A stretch of 64,000 nucleotides of DNA. It comes from Enterobacter kobei (GTDB lineage Bacteria > Pseudomonadota > Gammaproteobacteria > Enterobacterales > Enterobacteriaceae). The notes below the pieces were generated by a model. The model did no database searches, had not been told where the DNA came from, and was given only the letters and a program-made list of their open reading frames with translations. Position numbers and translations under genes: made by a program. The stretch covers positions 558,001-622,000 of the forward strand of contig NZ_AP024590.1 in NCBI RefSeq assembly GCF_018323985.1, in the 5' to 3' direction. Of the stretch, positions 44,754 through 54,219 are shown one piece after another. Within the stretch, counting starts at the first letter, position 1. Every line of letters starts with the position of its first letter.

Positions 44754-46025
44754 TCAGGCAACGTCAGGTGAACAGCCATAGCGGTAAGCGCGCAGCACGT
44801 CCTGGATCCTGTCGAGGATCAACTCGTGTGGCGTGGCGTTCAGTTCGTTGCGGGAAAGCCGTGCAAACTGCACCGGCATGTACTGACTGATCAGACCCAG
44901 CGGCAGCGTGGTGTCGCTCAGGCTGGCGATCAGTTTTTCGACACTCTGGCGAATGCGCGGGTGCGGCCAGTAGTAGCGAATGCGATCTGAGAGGCTGAAG
45001 TGAATATCCACCATCGACTGGCTCCAGGTCGGACGGTAGTACTTCTTCCAGTAGCCAGGCTCGTCGAGCATCACCTCGTCGATAACCTCCAGCACATGAC
45101 TGCGGCGCTCAGGTGGGATCAGGGCGTTTTCCATTTGCGCCAGCGCAAAAATCGCTTCGCGCAGGGCAAAGGTCAGGGCCGGGCCGACTTTCAGAATGGC
45201 AAAGTGATCTTCCACCAGCGCCCGGTATGCCTCGCGGGTCTGGTAATCCGTGGAGTGGGCCTCATAAACCAGCGGCGTGCCAGCGATCCATTCCGACAGC
45301 GCGCGCGCCGCCTGCGGCTGATAATGAATGATTTGCGTATGATCGAACTCGACCCCCGGCTGCACGACCAGCGCAATAACGCGCTGCATGGCCTCTTCCA
45401 GCCCGGCGGCGCGGAAGGCCGCCTGATGGGTTTCCAGCGTGGCGGCGGCATCCTGTGGACGGGTGACGTGAACGCTGCCAATGCTGCTGGCTTCCCCGCC
45501 GGGCACCGGCACTTCCGTGCCAATGACGTAGGTGAGCTGCCGTTTTTGTTCTGGCGTGGCCGTTGCTTCGGCTGCGGCGCACAGACGTGCCGCGCGCCTG
45601 GCAACCACAACAGGATCGAGGGCAAGGGGATCGTCTGCACAGGACATTGAAGCATCAAGATGGATCTTGCTGAAGCCTGCTGCGACGTAGGCCTCGATAA
45701 GCGCCACGGATTTCTCCATCGCGTCGGCCGCCTTTTCATGCTGCCAGCAGTTCGGGCCAAGGTGGTCGCCGCCCAGAATAATGCGCTCGCGGGGAAAGCC
45801 CACCTCTGCGGCGATGTTAAATACAAAGTCGCGAAAGTCTGCGGGCTTCATACCGGTATAGCCACCATACTGATTGACCTGGTTTGACGTGGCTTCAATC
45901 AGCACTTTTTCCTGGCTATGCAAATCAAAGCGAAGCGCCGCTTCGATGACCAGCGGGTGGGCGGAACACACCGAGCAGATGCCCCGTCGCTCGCCCGCTT
46001 TATGGCGCGAGATAATCTCTTTCAT
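44754..46025 (-). CDS. gatZ: Tagatose-1,6-bisphosphate aldolase subunit GatZ
   Basis: Non-catalytic subunit required for full activity and stability of the GatY aldolase, 423 residues. The sequence opens R-H-K-A-G-E-R-R-G-I-C-S-V-C-S-A-H-P, as in E. coli GatZ (420). It follows gatY within the operon. It is distinguished from the paralogue KbaZ by its gat context. Confidence 0.95.
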   Translation of the reverse strand: MKEIISRHKAGERRGICSVCSAHPLVIEAALRFDLHSQEKVLIEATSNQVNQYGGYTGMKPADFRDFVFNIAAEVGFPRERIILGGDHLGPNCWQHEKAADAMEKSVALIEAYVAAGFSKIHLDASMSCADDPLALDPVVVARRAARLCAAAEATATPEQKRQLTYVIGTEVPVPGGEASSIGSVHVTRPQDAAATLETHQAAFRAAGLEEAMQRVIALVVQPGVEFDHTQIIHYQPQAARALSEWIAGTPLVYEAHSTDYQTREAYRALVEDHFAILKVGPALTFALREAIFALAQMENALIPPERRSHVLEVIDEVMLDEPGYWKKYYRPTWSQSMVDIHFSLSDRIRYYWPHPRIRQSVEKLIASLSDTTLPLGLISQYMPVQFARLSRNELNATPHELILDRIQDVLRAYRYGCSPDVA

Positions 46026-46109
46026 TTTGTAGGGTCCATTTGGTTTTGTTTAGTTTCATTTTCTTGTGAGGTGGTGGCAAAAATAATGCTGTGTTTCTGA
46101 AGGCGGCTC

Positions 46110-46964
46110 TCAAAGTTTGCCTTCGCAGCCACATACGCCTATTACCTTACGCACCACCTCTTTCATGGCGGTTTTGGCGGGTTGCAAATAATGGCGCGGA
46201 TCGCTGGCCTGGGGATGAGCCTGCAAGTACGCTTTTAACGCACCGGAAAACGCCATTTTTAACTCCGTCGCGACGTTGACCTTGCAGACGCCGAGAGCGA
46301 TAGCGCGGCGAATATCTGCCGCCGGTAAACCGGATGCCCCGTGCAGCACCAGCGGCACATTGACGCACTGGCGAATGGCGGCCAGCCGTTCAAAATCGAG
46401 TTCTGGCTCGTGGTCATACAGCCCGTGTGCCGTGCCGATAGCCACTGCAAGAGAATCCACACCGGTGAGTTCGACAAAGCGTTGCGCCTGCTCCGGGCTG
46501 GTGAAACGTGCGTCCTGGCTGTCTACGTTCAGATCGTCCTCTTGCCCGCCAAGCCGCCCCAGCTCCGCTTCTACGCTGGCGTCATAGCGGTGACAGTACT
46601 GCGTAACCTGCTGCACCAGCGCCACGTTTTCTGCGAACGGCAGATGGGATCCGTCGATCATCACTGAGCGGATGCCTGCGGAGACTTTGGCTTCAATATC
46701 GGCGTGGCTTTCATGGTGATCGAGATGAATGGCGAGCGGGTGATCCAGGCTGCGCGCCAGATCGGCGGCGATGGCGATCAGATTGCCGGTGCCCGCATAG
46801 CTGAAGGTGCCTGGCGTACCGGCGACAATCAGCGGCGCGCGCAGTTCAGCGGCGGTTTCTGCCACTACCTGTAAGGTTTCCAGATTATGAATGTTGAATG
46901 CCGGTACGGCGTAGCCTTCCCGCTGCGCTTTTAAGAGCATCGTTTTGGTCGAGATGAGGAACAT
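46110..46964 (-). CDS. gatY: Tagatose-1,6-bisphosphate aldolase GatY
   Basis: Zinc-dependent class II aldolase that splits tagatose-1,6-bisphosphate to DHAP and glyceraldehyde-3-phosphate. 284 residues from M-F-L-I-S-T-K; zinc ligands lie in H-L-D-H-H and V-L-H-G-A-S-G. An upstream start at 47081 is rejected because that region holds the operator repeats. First gene of gatYZABCD. Confidence 0.95.
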   Translation of the reverse strand: MFLISTKTMLLKAQREGYAVPAFNIHNLETLQVVAETAAELRAPLIVAGTPGTFSYAGTGNLIAIAADLARSLDHPLAIHLDHHESHADIEAKVSAGIRSVMIDGSHLPFAENVALVQQVTQYCHRYDASVEAELGRLGGQEDDLNVDSQDARFTSPEQAQRFVELTGVDSLAVAIGTAHGLYDHEPELDFERLAAIRQCVNVPLVLHGASGLPAADIRRAIALGVCKVNVATELKMAFSGALKAYLQAHPQASDPRHYLQPAKTAMKEVVRKVIGVCGCEGKL

Positions 46965-46978
46965 ACTTTCTCCGTTAC

Positions 46979-47063
46979 CTTTCGAATGATTTCTTTCGAA
47001 ATAAAATAAAGGTATTTGAAAGTATTTTTTGTGATCCTGATCGAACGGATCGATCTTCGAAAC
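46979..47063 (-). promoter_or_regulatory. gatY operator region with TTTCGAA repeats
   Basis: CTTTCGAA at 46979-46986 and 46993-47000, the inverted TTTGAAAG at 47015-47022, and TTCGAAAC at 47056-47063. DeoR-type regulators such as AgaR bind repeated CTTTC motifs, so this is the likely GatR operator. A CRP-like half site TCACA lies at about 47030 on the minus strand. Confidence 0.6.
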
Positions 47064-47081
47064 AAAGTAACTTTTGGGCAT

Positions 47082-47112
47082 AAAAAAACCTCATCTCCGG
47101 GCGAAGATGAGG
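47082..47112 (-). terminator. garD terminator
   Basis: Eight-bp stem CCTCATCT / AGATGAGG (47089-47112) followed on the minus strand by seven Ts. It separates garD from the gat operon. Confidence 0.88.
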
Positions 47113-47140
47113 TCAGGTACTGCGCCGTGAACGGCGGGGA

Positions 47141-48712
47141 TCAGGTCACCGGTGCCGGATTAAACACCGCCAGCTGGTTATGCAGGCCCCACTGATCGGA
47201 GAACGTTTTCTTGCGGCCACTGGCGACATCCAGGATGAAGTGGAACAACTTCCAGCCCACGTCCGCAATGGTTTCTTCCCCGGTGGCGATGGTGCCCGCA
47301 TTAATGTCCATTAAGTCATACCAGCGATTCGCCAGTTCGGTGCGGGTCGCCATTTTGATCACCGGTACCGCCATCAGACCGTAAGGCGTTCCACGGCCGG
47401 TCGTAAACACCTGCACGGTGATGCCGGACGCCACCTGCTGCGTACCGCACACAAAATCGCTGGCCGGGGTGGCGGCGTAGATCAGACCACGTTTGGTCGG
47501 GCGCTGGCCGGGTGAAAGCACTTCTGAAATGGCGCTCTGGCCCGATTTAGCAATGGAGCCGAGGGCTTTTTCCACCACGTTTGCCAGGCCGCCTTTTTTG
47601 TTGCCCGGCGACGGGTTAGCACTGCGGTCCGTTTTGCCGAGATCAAGGTAATTATCGTACCAGGCCATCTCTTCAAGCAGGCGCTTACCGACCTCTTCAT
47701 TGATGGCGCGCGGGGTCAGCAGATGGATGGCATCGCGCACTTCGGTGACTTCAGAAAACATCACCGTCGCGCCGCAGCGTACCAGCAGATCCGAGGCATA
47801 GCCCACGGCCGGGTTCGCCGTCACCCCGGAAAACGCATCGCTGCCGCCACACTGGGTACCGACCACCAGATCGGAGGCGGGGCAGGTTTCGCGCTGGCGC
47901 AGGTTCAGTTTTGCCAGATGGCGCTCAGCCACGGCAAGAATGTCCTCCACCATCGATTTAAAGCCGACATGGTGCTCATCCTGCAAGCGTACGATACTGG
48001 CACCGTCAGCCGGGATCGCCAGCACATCGCTGGTCCCTTCCAGCAGACGCTCCGGCTGGAGTTTTTCACAGCCGAGGCCAACCACCATCACTTCCCCGCC
48101 GAAGTTCGGGTTAAGAGAAATATTGTGAATGGTGCGGATCGGGATCACCGCCGCCGGCGCGTTAATTGCCACACCGCAGCCGTAAAGGTGATTCAGCCCG
48201 ACCACGCCGTCGACGTTCGGGTATTTTGGCAGCAAATCGCGTTCGATAATTTTGACCACGTAATCTACTACGCCTGCCACGCAGTGCACGCTGGTGGTAA
48301 TGCCGAGCAGGTTTTTCGTGCCGACACTGCCATCCGCGTTACGGTAGCCTTCGAAGGTGTAACCCGTCAGCGGCGGTAAAGGCTCTGGTACGCGGGTCGC
48401 CAGCGGCAGGGTATTCAGCGGCGGAGCCTGCGGCAGTTCAACGGTCGATTCGTCGATCCAGCTGCCGCGTGCGACATCACGCACCGCATAGCCGATCACT
48501 TCCCCGTAACGGATGATTTCACCGTGCGCCGGAATGTCGGTCAGCGCCACTTTATGCCCCTGCGGGATATGCTCAATGAGTTCAAGGCCGTCCGGGAAAC
48601 GGGTACCGGCTTTTAACCCATTGTCGTTGACAATAATCGCGACGTTATCAGTGTCATGAACCTTAATATAAAACGCTGCCGGCGAATATTGTCTGATTTC
48701 GATATCGGCCAT
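47141..48712 (-). CDS. garD: Galactarate dehydratase
   Basis: Iron-dependent dehydratase that converts galactarate to 5-keto-4-deoxy-D-glucarate, first step of the pathway. 523 residues from M-A-D-I-E-I-R-Q, the E. coli length. The SAF-like N-terminal domain is followed by the UxaA-type catalytic part, with G-L-N-H-L-Y-G-C-G and C-G-G-S-D-A-F-S-G. Divergent from garP across a 416-base promoter region. Confidence 0.96.
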   Translation of the reverse strand: MADIEIRQYSPAAFYIKVHDTDNVAIIVNDNGLKAGTRFPDGLELIEHIPQGHKVALTDIPAHGEIIRYGEVIGYAVRDVARGSWIDESTVELPQAPPLNTLPLATRVPEPLPPLTGYTFEGYRNADGSVGTKNLLGITTSVHCVAGVVDYVVKIIERDLLPKYPNVDGVVGLNHLYGCGVAINAPAAVIPIRTIHNISLNPNFGGEVMVVGLGCEKLQPERLLEGTSDVLAIPADGASIVRLQDEHHVGFKSMVEDILAVAERHLAKLNLRQRETCPASDLVVGTQCGGSDAFSGVTANPAVGYASDLLVRCGATVMFSEVTEVRDAIHLLTPRAINEEVGKRLLEEMAWYDNYLDLGKTDRSANPSPGNKKGGLANVVEKALGSIAKSGQSAISEVLSPGQRPTKRGLIYAATPASDFVCGTQQVASGITVQVFTTGRGTPYGLMAVPVIKMATRTELANRWYDLMDINAGTIATGEETIADVGWKLFHFILDVASGRKKTFSDQWGLHNQLAVFNPAPVT

Positions 48713-49128
48713 TGTCCAGTATTCTCCAGTCAATTATATGTGGCAAAAAATAGTAATTTCAGAAGTGATTTCTGATTATTAATATTTAAAACGATCAGTA
48801 ATGGAATAAAGCATGTCAGGTGTCAGGGTTTAATAATGTGAGCTGGATCACTCATTGCCGCCGTAGCAGGCCGGACGGGGCAGGCAATATAAAAATATGT
48901 GCATCAGCGCCCAGCAGTTTGTGCAGATGCTCAATAACTTTGATTTTTGTAACGAGTGAATTGAGCAATGCCACAATGCGCGATCCCAGTCTGCTGCTTA
49001 TACTGAATCTCGTTTTATTTGTATCTGGTTCGTTATCCGGGGTTAATGGCGTCGGCTAATTAGTCTGATAATTCCTTCTTACCTTAATAAAAAATAATGC
49101 ATGGATTTTTGTACCAGAGGATAAATAT
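48713..49128. promoter_or_regulatory. garD/garPLRK divergent control region
   Basis: 416 gene-free bases between the two galactarate transcription units. A good CRP site, TGTGA-GCTGGA-TCACT, lies at 48837-48852. CdaR activates these genes in E. coli; I cannot point to its site with confidence. The region is AT-rich on both flanks. Short ORFs inside (for example 48820-49059) show no support. Confidence 0.65.
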
Positions 49129-50457
49129 ATGATGCTGGATACGGTTGTTGAATCTAAAAAAAGTATGCATACCCGTTACCTGATACTGCTGATCATTTTT
49201 ATTGTGACGGCAGTTAACTACGCTGACCGCGCGACCCTGTCTATTGCCGGGACGGCGGTGGCGGAAGAGTTGCACCTCAGCGCCGTGTCGATGGGCTATA
49301 TTTTCTCCGCCTTCGGCTGGGCTTATTTGCTGATGCAAATCCCCGGCGGCTGGTTGCTTGACCGCTTCGGCTCCAAAAAAGTCTATACCTACAGTCTGTT
49401 TTTCTGGTCGCTGTTCACCTTCCTGCAAGGCTTTATCGATCTGTTCCCCCTCGCCTGGGCAGGCGTGTCCATGTTCATTATGCGTTTTATGCTGGGCTTC
49501 TCCGAAGCACCATCTTTCCCGGCCAATGCCCGTATCGTGGCGGCCTGGTTCCCGGCGAAAGAGCGCGGCACGGCGTCAGCCATTTTCAACTCGGCGCAGT
49601 ATTTCTCGCTGGCGCTGTTTTCACCGTTGCTGGGCTGGCTGACCTATGCCTGGGGCTGGGAGCATGTGTTTACCGTGATGGGTGTGATTGGCTTTGTGCT
49701 GACGGGCATGTGGGTGAGGTTTATCCATAACCCGACCGATCACCCGCGCATGTCAAAAGAAGAACTGAAGTACATCGCTGACGGCGGCGCCGTGGTCGAT
49801 ATGGACCATAAAAAGCCTGGCGGCACCGCCGGTCCGAAAATGGATTACATCAAGCAGATGTTAACCAACCGCATGATGCTCGGCGTGTTCCTCGGGCAGT
49901 ACTTCCTCAATACCATCACCTGGTTCTTCCTCACCTGGTTCCCGATTTACCTGGTGCAGGATAAAGGCATGTCGATCCTGAAAGTGGGGCTGGTGGCGTC
50001 CATTCCGGCACTGTGTGGCTTTGCTGGCGGCGTGCTGGGGGGCTTCTTCTCGGATTCCCTGATCCGCCGTGGTTATTCCCTGACGGTTGCGCGTAAGCTG
50101 CCTATCGTGCTCGGGATGCTGCTGGCGTCCAGCATTATTCTGTGCAACTACACCGACAACACGGTGCTGGTGATCGCTCTGATGGCGCTGGCGTTCTTCG
50201 GTAAAGGCTTTGGCGCGCTGGGCTGGCCGGTGATCTCTGACATCGCTCCGAAAGAAATTGTCGGTCTGTGCGGCGGGGTGTTTAACGTGTTTGGTAACAT
50301 CGCCTCAATTGTGACGCCGCTGGTGATTGGCTATATGGTCAGTGAACTGCACTCCTTTAACGCAGCGCTGGTCTTTGTTGGCTGCTCGGCGCTGATGATG
50401 ATGATTTGCTACCTGTTCGTGGTGGGCGACATCAAACGTATGGAACTGAAGATTTAG
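49129..50457 (+). CDS. garP: Galactarate/glucarate MFS transporter
   Basis: Major facilitator (anion-cation symporter family) importing galactarate and glucarate, 442 residues with about 12 membrane segments. The N-terminal part carries N-Y-A-D-R-A-T-L-S and the loop G-G-W-L-L-D-R-F-G-S-K-K between segments 2 and 3. First gene of garPLRK. Confidence 0.95.
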   Translation: MMLDTVVESKKSMHTRYLILLIIFIVTAVNYADRATLSIAGTAVAEELHLSAVSMGYIFSAFGWAYLLMQIPGGWLLDRFGSKKVYTYSLFFWSLFTFLQGFIDLFPLAWAGVSMFIMRFMLGFSEAPSFPANARIVAAWFPAKERGTASAIFNSAQYFSLALFSPLLGWLTYAWGWEHVFTVMGVIGFVLTGMWVRFIHNPTDHPRMSKEELKYIADGGAVVDMDHKKPGGTAGPKMDYIKQMLTNRMMLGVFLGQYFLNTITWFFLTWFPIYLVQDKGMSILKVGLVASIPALCGFAGGVLGGFFSDSLIRRGYSLTVARKLPIVLGMLLASSIILCNYTDNTVLVIALMALAFFGKGFGALGWPVISDIAPKEIVGLCGGVFNVFGNIASIVTPLVIGYMVSELHSFNAALVFVGCSALMMMICYLFVVGDIKRMELKI

Positions 50458-50482
50458 TCTCGGTTAATTCAAGGTATATACG

Positions 50483-51253
50483 ATGAATAACACTATTTTC
50501 CCGAACCAATTCAAGGCTGCGCTGGCGGCAAATCAGGTGCAGATCGGCTGCTGGTCAGCGCTGGCAAACCCGTTCACCACAGAAGTGCTGGGCCTTGCGG
50601 GTTTTGACTGGATCCTGCTGGACGGTGAACACGCGCCGAATGATGTGCTCTCTTTCGTGCCGCAGCTGATGGCGCTGAAAGGCAGCAGCAGCGCATCGGT
50701 GGTTCGCGTGCCGACCAACGATCCGGTAGTGATCAAGCGCCTGCTGGACATCGGTTTTTATAACTTCCTGATCCCGTTCGTTGAAACCGAAGCCGAAGCC
50801 GCGCTGGCGGTGGCCGCTACCCGTTATCCGCCGGAAGGCATTCGCGGTGTGTCGGTCTCCCATCGCGCCAACATGTTTGGCACCGTGCCGGATTACTTCG
50901 CCCAGTCGAACAAAAACATTTCCATCATGGTGCAGATCGAAAGTCAGGCCGGGGTGGATAACCTCGACGCGATCCTCACCACCGACGGCGTGGACGCCGT
51001 ATTCGTTGGCCCGAGCGACCTGGCGGCAAGCCTGGGGTATCTCGGCAACGCCGCGCACCCGGACGTGCAGCGCGTTATTGGGCACATTTTTGCCCGCGCG
51101 AAAGCGCACGGCAAACCGGCAGGCATTCTGGCGCCGGTCGACGTGGATGCGCGCCGTTATCTGGAATGGGGCGCGACCGTTGTTGCCGTCGGCAGCGATT
51201 TAGGCGTATTCCGCGCCGCCACGCAGAAGTTAGCGGATTCCTTTAAAAAATAA
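50483..51253 (+). CDS. garL: 5-keto-4-deoxy-D-glucarate aldolase
   Basis: HpcH/HpaI-type class II aldolase that splits 5-keto-4-deoxy-glucarate (and the 2-keto-3-deoxy isomer) into pyruvate and tartronate semialdehyde. 256 residues; the catalytic base H50 lies in D-G-E-H-A-P-N-D, and metal ligands are expected in V-Q-I-E-S and G-P-S-D-L-A. 25 bases after garP. Confidence 0.96.
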   Translation: MNNTIFPNQFKAALAANQVQIGCWSALANPFTTEVLGLAGFDWILLDGEHAPNDVLSFVPQLMALKGSSSASVVRVPTNDPVVIKRLLDIGFYNFLIPFVETEAEAALAVAATRYPPEGIRGVSVSHRANMFGTVPDYFAQSNKNISIMVQIESQAGVDNLDAILTTDGVDAVFVGPSDLAASLGYLGNAAHPDVQRVIGHIFARAKAHGKPAGILAPVDVDARRYLEWGATVVAVGSDLGVFRAATQKLADSFKK

Positions 51254-51283
51254 CCACGACCACGACAAGAGAGAGACGCAATT

Positions 51284-52174
51284 ATGACGATGAAAGTAGG
51301 CTTCATTGGCCTGGGTATCATGGGTAAACCAATGAGCAAGAACCTCATTAAAGCAGGTTACTCATTGGTGGTGGTGGATCGCAATCATGACGCCGTGGCT
51401 GAAGTGATCGCCGCTGGCGCGGAAACCGCCGCTACGGCAAAAGAGGTGGCGGCACAGTGTGAGGTCATTATCACCATGCTGCCGAACTCCCCGCACGTAA
51501 AAGAAGTGGCGCTGGGGGAAGGCGGCATTATTGAAGGCGCAAAACCGGGCACCGTGCTCATCGACATGAGCTCCATTGCGCCGCTGGCGAGCCGTGAAAT
51601 CAGCGAAGCCCTGAAAGCCAAAGGCATTGATATGCTCGACGCGCCGGTTAGCGGCGGCGAGCCGAAAGCTATCGACGGCACGCTGTCGGTGATGGTGGGC
51701 GGCGATAAAGCCATCTTTGATAAGTACTACGACCTGATGAAAACCATGGCCGCCTCGGTGGTACACACCGGCGATATTGGCGCGGGTAACGTCACCAAAC
51801 TGGCGAACCAGGTGATTGTGGCGCTGAATATCGCGGCCATGTCTGAAGCGCTGACGCTGGCAACCAAAGCGGGCGTCAATCCTGATCTGGTCTTCCAGGC
51901 GATCCGCGGGGGTCTGGCGGGCAGCACTGTGCTGGAAGCGAAAGCGCCGATGGTGCTGGATCGCAACTTCAAGCCAGGTTTCCGTATTGATCTGCATATC
52001 AAAGATTTGTCCAACGCGCTGGATACCTCGCACGGCGTGGGGGCGCAGCTGCCGTTGACCGCAGCGGTAATGGAAATGATGCAGGCTCTGCGTGCCGACG
52101 GGCATGGCAACGATGACCACAGCGCCATCGCCTGCTACTACGAGAAACTGGCGAAAGTGGAAATCTCTCGCTAA
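51284..52174 (+). CDS. garR: Tartronate semialdehyde reductase
   Basis: Reduces tartronate semialdehyde to D-glycerate with NADH; beta-hydroxyacid dehydrogenase family. 296 residues, with G-F-I-G-L-G-I-M-G at the N-terminus, the substrate motif D-A-P-V-S-G-G and the catalytic lysine in G-A-G-N-V-T-K-L-A-N-Q. Starting at the second methionine (51290) would give the 294-residue E. coli form. Confidence 0.96.
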   Translation: MTMKVGFIGLGIMGKPMSKNLIKAGYSLVVVDRNHDAVAEVIAAGAETAATAKEVAAQCEVIITMLPNSPHVKEVALGEGGIIEGAKPGTVLIDMSSIAPLASREISEALKAKGIDMLDAPVSGGEPKAIDGTLSVMVGGDKAIFDKYYDLMKTMAASVVHTGDIGAGNVTKLANQVIVALNIAAMSEALTLATKAGVNPDLVFQAIRGGLAGSTVLEAKAPMVLDRNFKPGFRIDLHIKDLSNALDTSHGVGAQLPLTAAVMEMMQALRADGHGNDDHSAIACYYEKLAKVEISR

Positions 52175-52182
52175 TGACGTCG

Positions 52183-52210
52183 TGCCCGGCGGCGCAACGC
52201 CTGCCGGGTC
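52183..52210. repeat. REP-like palindrome, garR-garK
   Basis: GCCCGGCGGCG...GCCTGCCGGGTC, a single REP unit inside the gar operon, where it could stabilise the upstream mRNA. Confidence 0.75.
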
Positions 52211-52270
52211 TGATTTGTAAGCCGAATAAATGAAACGCCCTCCGGCGACATGTGGTAACAGGCTACAGAT

Positions 52271-53416
52271 ATGAAAATCGTAATCGCCCCAGATTCATAT
52301 AAAGAAAGCCTGTCTGCTTCTGAAGTGGCACAGGCGATAGAAAAAGGCTTTCGGGAGATTTTCCCCGAGGCAGAATATGTCAGTGTGCCGGTCGCCGATG
52401 GGGGGGAAGGCACAGTGGATGCGATGATCGCCGCCACCCAGGGCACGGCGTATGTCGCCCGCGTCACCGGCCCGCTGGGGGATGACGTTGACGCGCGCTG
52501 GGGCATATCCGGCGACGGGCAGACCGCCTTTATCGAAATGGCGGCAGCAAGTGGCCTGGCCCTGGTGCCGCCCGCCTCCCGTAATCCGCTGATCACCACC
52601 TCGCGCGGTACCGGAGAACTCATTTTGCATGCGCTGGATCAGGGCGCGCGCAATATCATTATCGGTATCGGCGGCAGTGCCACCAACGACGGCGGCGCGG
52701 GCATGGTGCAGGCGCTGGGCGCGAAACTGTGCGATGCCAACGGCACTGACATCGGTAACGGCGGCGGCAGTCTGATGAGTCTGAATTCGGTGGACATTTC
52801 CGGGCTGGATCCGCGCCTGGCGGGATGCACGATCCGCGTGGCCTGCGATGTCACGAATCCGCTGCTCGGTGACAGCGGCGCATCGCGCATCTTTGGCCCG
52901 CAAAAAGGGGCAAGCGAGGCGTGCATTGTTGAGCTGGACAGAAACCTCGCTCACTACGCCGACGTTATCAAAAAATCCCTGCATGTGGATGTGAAGAACG
53001 TGCCGGGGGCTGGCGCGGCGGGCGGTATGGGGGCGGCGCTGATGGCCTTCCTCAATGCGGAATTACGCAGCGGTATTGAAATTGTGACCGACGCGCTGAA
53101 CCTCGAAGAGCATATACACGACTGCACGCTGGTGGTAACCGGCGAAGGCCGCATCGACAGCCAGACCATTCACGGCAAAGTGCCGGCAGGCGTTGCCACG
53201 GTAGCAAAAAAATACCATAAGCCGGTGATCGGCATCGCCGGGAGTTTAACCGCCGATGTGGGCGTGGTACACGAGCACGGTATTGATGTGGTGTTCAGCG
53301 TCCTGACCAGTATCTGCACGCTGGAAGAGGCGTTTCGCGGCGCGTTTGACAATATTTATCGCGCTTCCCGCAATATTGCTGCCACATTGCGGGTCGGGAT
53401 GTTGACGGAAGGGTGA
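52271..53416 (+). CDS. garK: Glycerate 2-kinase GarK
   Basis: Phosphorylates D-glycerate to 2-phosphoglycerate, sending galactarate carbon into glycolysis. 381 residues, glycerate kinase type 1 family, with I-G-I-G-G-S-A-T-N-D-G-G and G-A-G-A-A-G-G-M-G-A-A. The stop overlaps the -35 box of the rnpB promoter. Confidence 0.96.
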   Translation: MKIVIAPDSYKESLSASEVAQAIEKGFREIFPEAEYVSVPVADGGEGTVDAMIAATQGTAYVARVTGPLGDDVDARWGISGDGQTAFIEMAAASGLALVPPASRNPLITTSRGTGELILHALDQGARNIIIGIGGSATNDGGAGMVQALGAKLCDANGTDIGNGGGSLMSLNSVDISGLDPRLAGCTIRVACDVTNPLLGDSGASRIFGPQKGASEACIVELDRNLAHYADVIKKSLHVDVKNVPGAGAAGGMGAALMAFLNAELRSGIEIVTDALNLEEHIHDCTLVVTGEGRIDSQTIHGKVPAGVATVAKKYHKPVIGIAGSLTADVGVVHEHGIDVVFSVLTSICTLEEAFRGAFDNIYRASRNIAATLRVGMLTEG

Positions 53417-53441
53417 CATCGCGGGGCAAACCCTCTATACT
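53413..53441 (+). promoter_or_regulatory. rnpB promoter
   Basis: GTGACA (53413-53418) and TATACT (53436-53441) are 17 bases apart, 8 bases before the RNA start. The GC-rich discriminator (CGCGCC) is typical of stringently controlled stable-RNA promoters and matches the E. coli rnpB layout. Confidence 0.82.
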
Positions 53442-53448
53442 TCGCGCC

Positions 53449-53827
<379 letters not shown>

Positions 53828-53835
53828 ATTCAGTA

Positions 53836-53860
53836 AAAACCCCGCTTCGGCGGGGTTTTT
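53836..53860 (+). terminator. rnpB terminator
   Basis: Perfect stem AACCCCGC-TTCG-GCGGGGTT with a stable tetraloop followed by Ts, immediately after M1 RNA. Confidence 0.9.
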
Positions 53861-53880
53861 GCTTTCTGCTGTTTATTCGT

Positions 53881-54015
53881 GCCGGGTGGCGCTTCGCTTA
53901 CCCGGCCTACGAATGGTGTTTTGTGGGTTTCTATGGCGGGACGCTTTGCTTACGTGGCTTGTGGAGCCTGGAGATGGGGTGCCGTTGTAGGCCCGGCAAG
54001 CTTGCGCCGCCGGGC
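53881..54015. repeat. Two REP elements, rnpB/yhaL
   Basis: GCCGGGTGGCGC...TTACCCGGCC (53881-53907) and GGCCCGGCAAG...GCCGCCGGGC (about 53987-54015). The second is identical over 29 bases to the copy at 40535-40563. Confidence 0.85.
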
Positions 54016-54026
54016 GGTCGAAAAGG

Positions 54027-54194
54027 TTACGCCGCTTCTTCGTCTGACAGCCGTACCTCGGCGTCGGCCACAATAGCTTCAAGTTCACTCAGCATCTCGT
54101 CGGAGCCAAATGACAAACGCAGATGGGCGGCGTCTGTCTGCTGAAACTGCACCTCAACCGGTGCGGATCTGGTTTTCTTCTGTTTTTTGCTCAT
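54027..54194 (-). CDS. yhaL: Small protein YhaL
   Basis: 55-residue soluble protein beginning M-S-K-K-Q-K-K-T and ending E-M-L-S-E-L-E-A-I-V-A-D-A-E ... E-E-A-A. The C-terminal half is nearly identical to E. coli YhaL (54 residues); the centre differs. The function is unknown. It lies 25 bases after yhaK on the same strand, so they are probably cotranscribed. Confidence 0.88.
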   Translation of the reverse strand: MSKKQKKTRSAPVEVQFQQTDAAHLRLSFGSDEMLSELEAIVADAEVRLSDEEAA

Positions 54195-54219
54195 TGGGTA
54201 CTCCCCCTGATGCGGTGAC

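Noticed and set aside
48820..49059. 79-residue ORF in the gar control region
   Set aside because: It overlaps the CRP site and has no homologous look; E. coli has no gene at this place.
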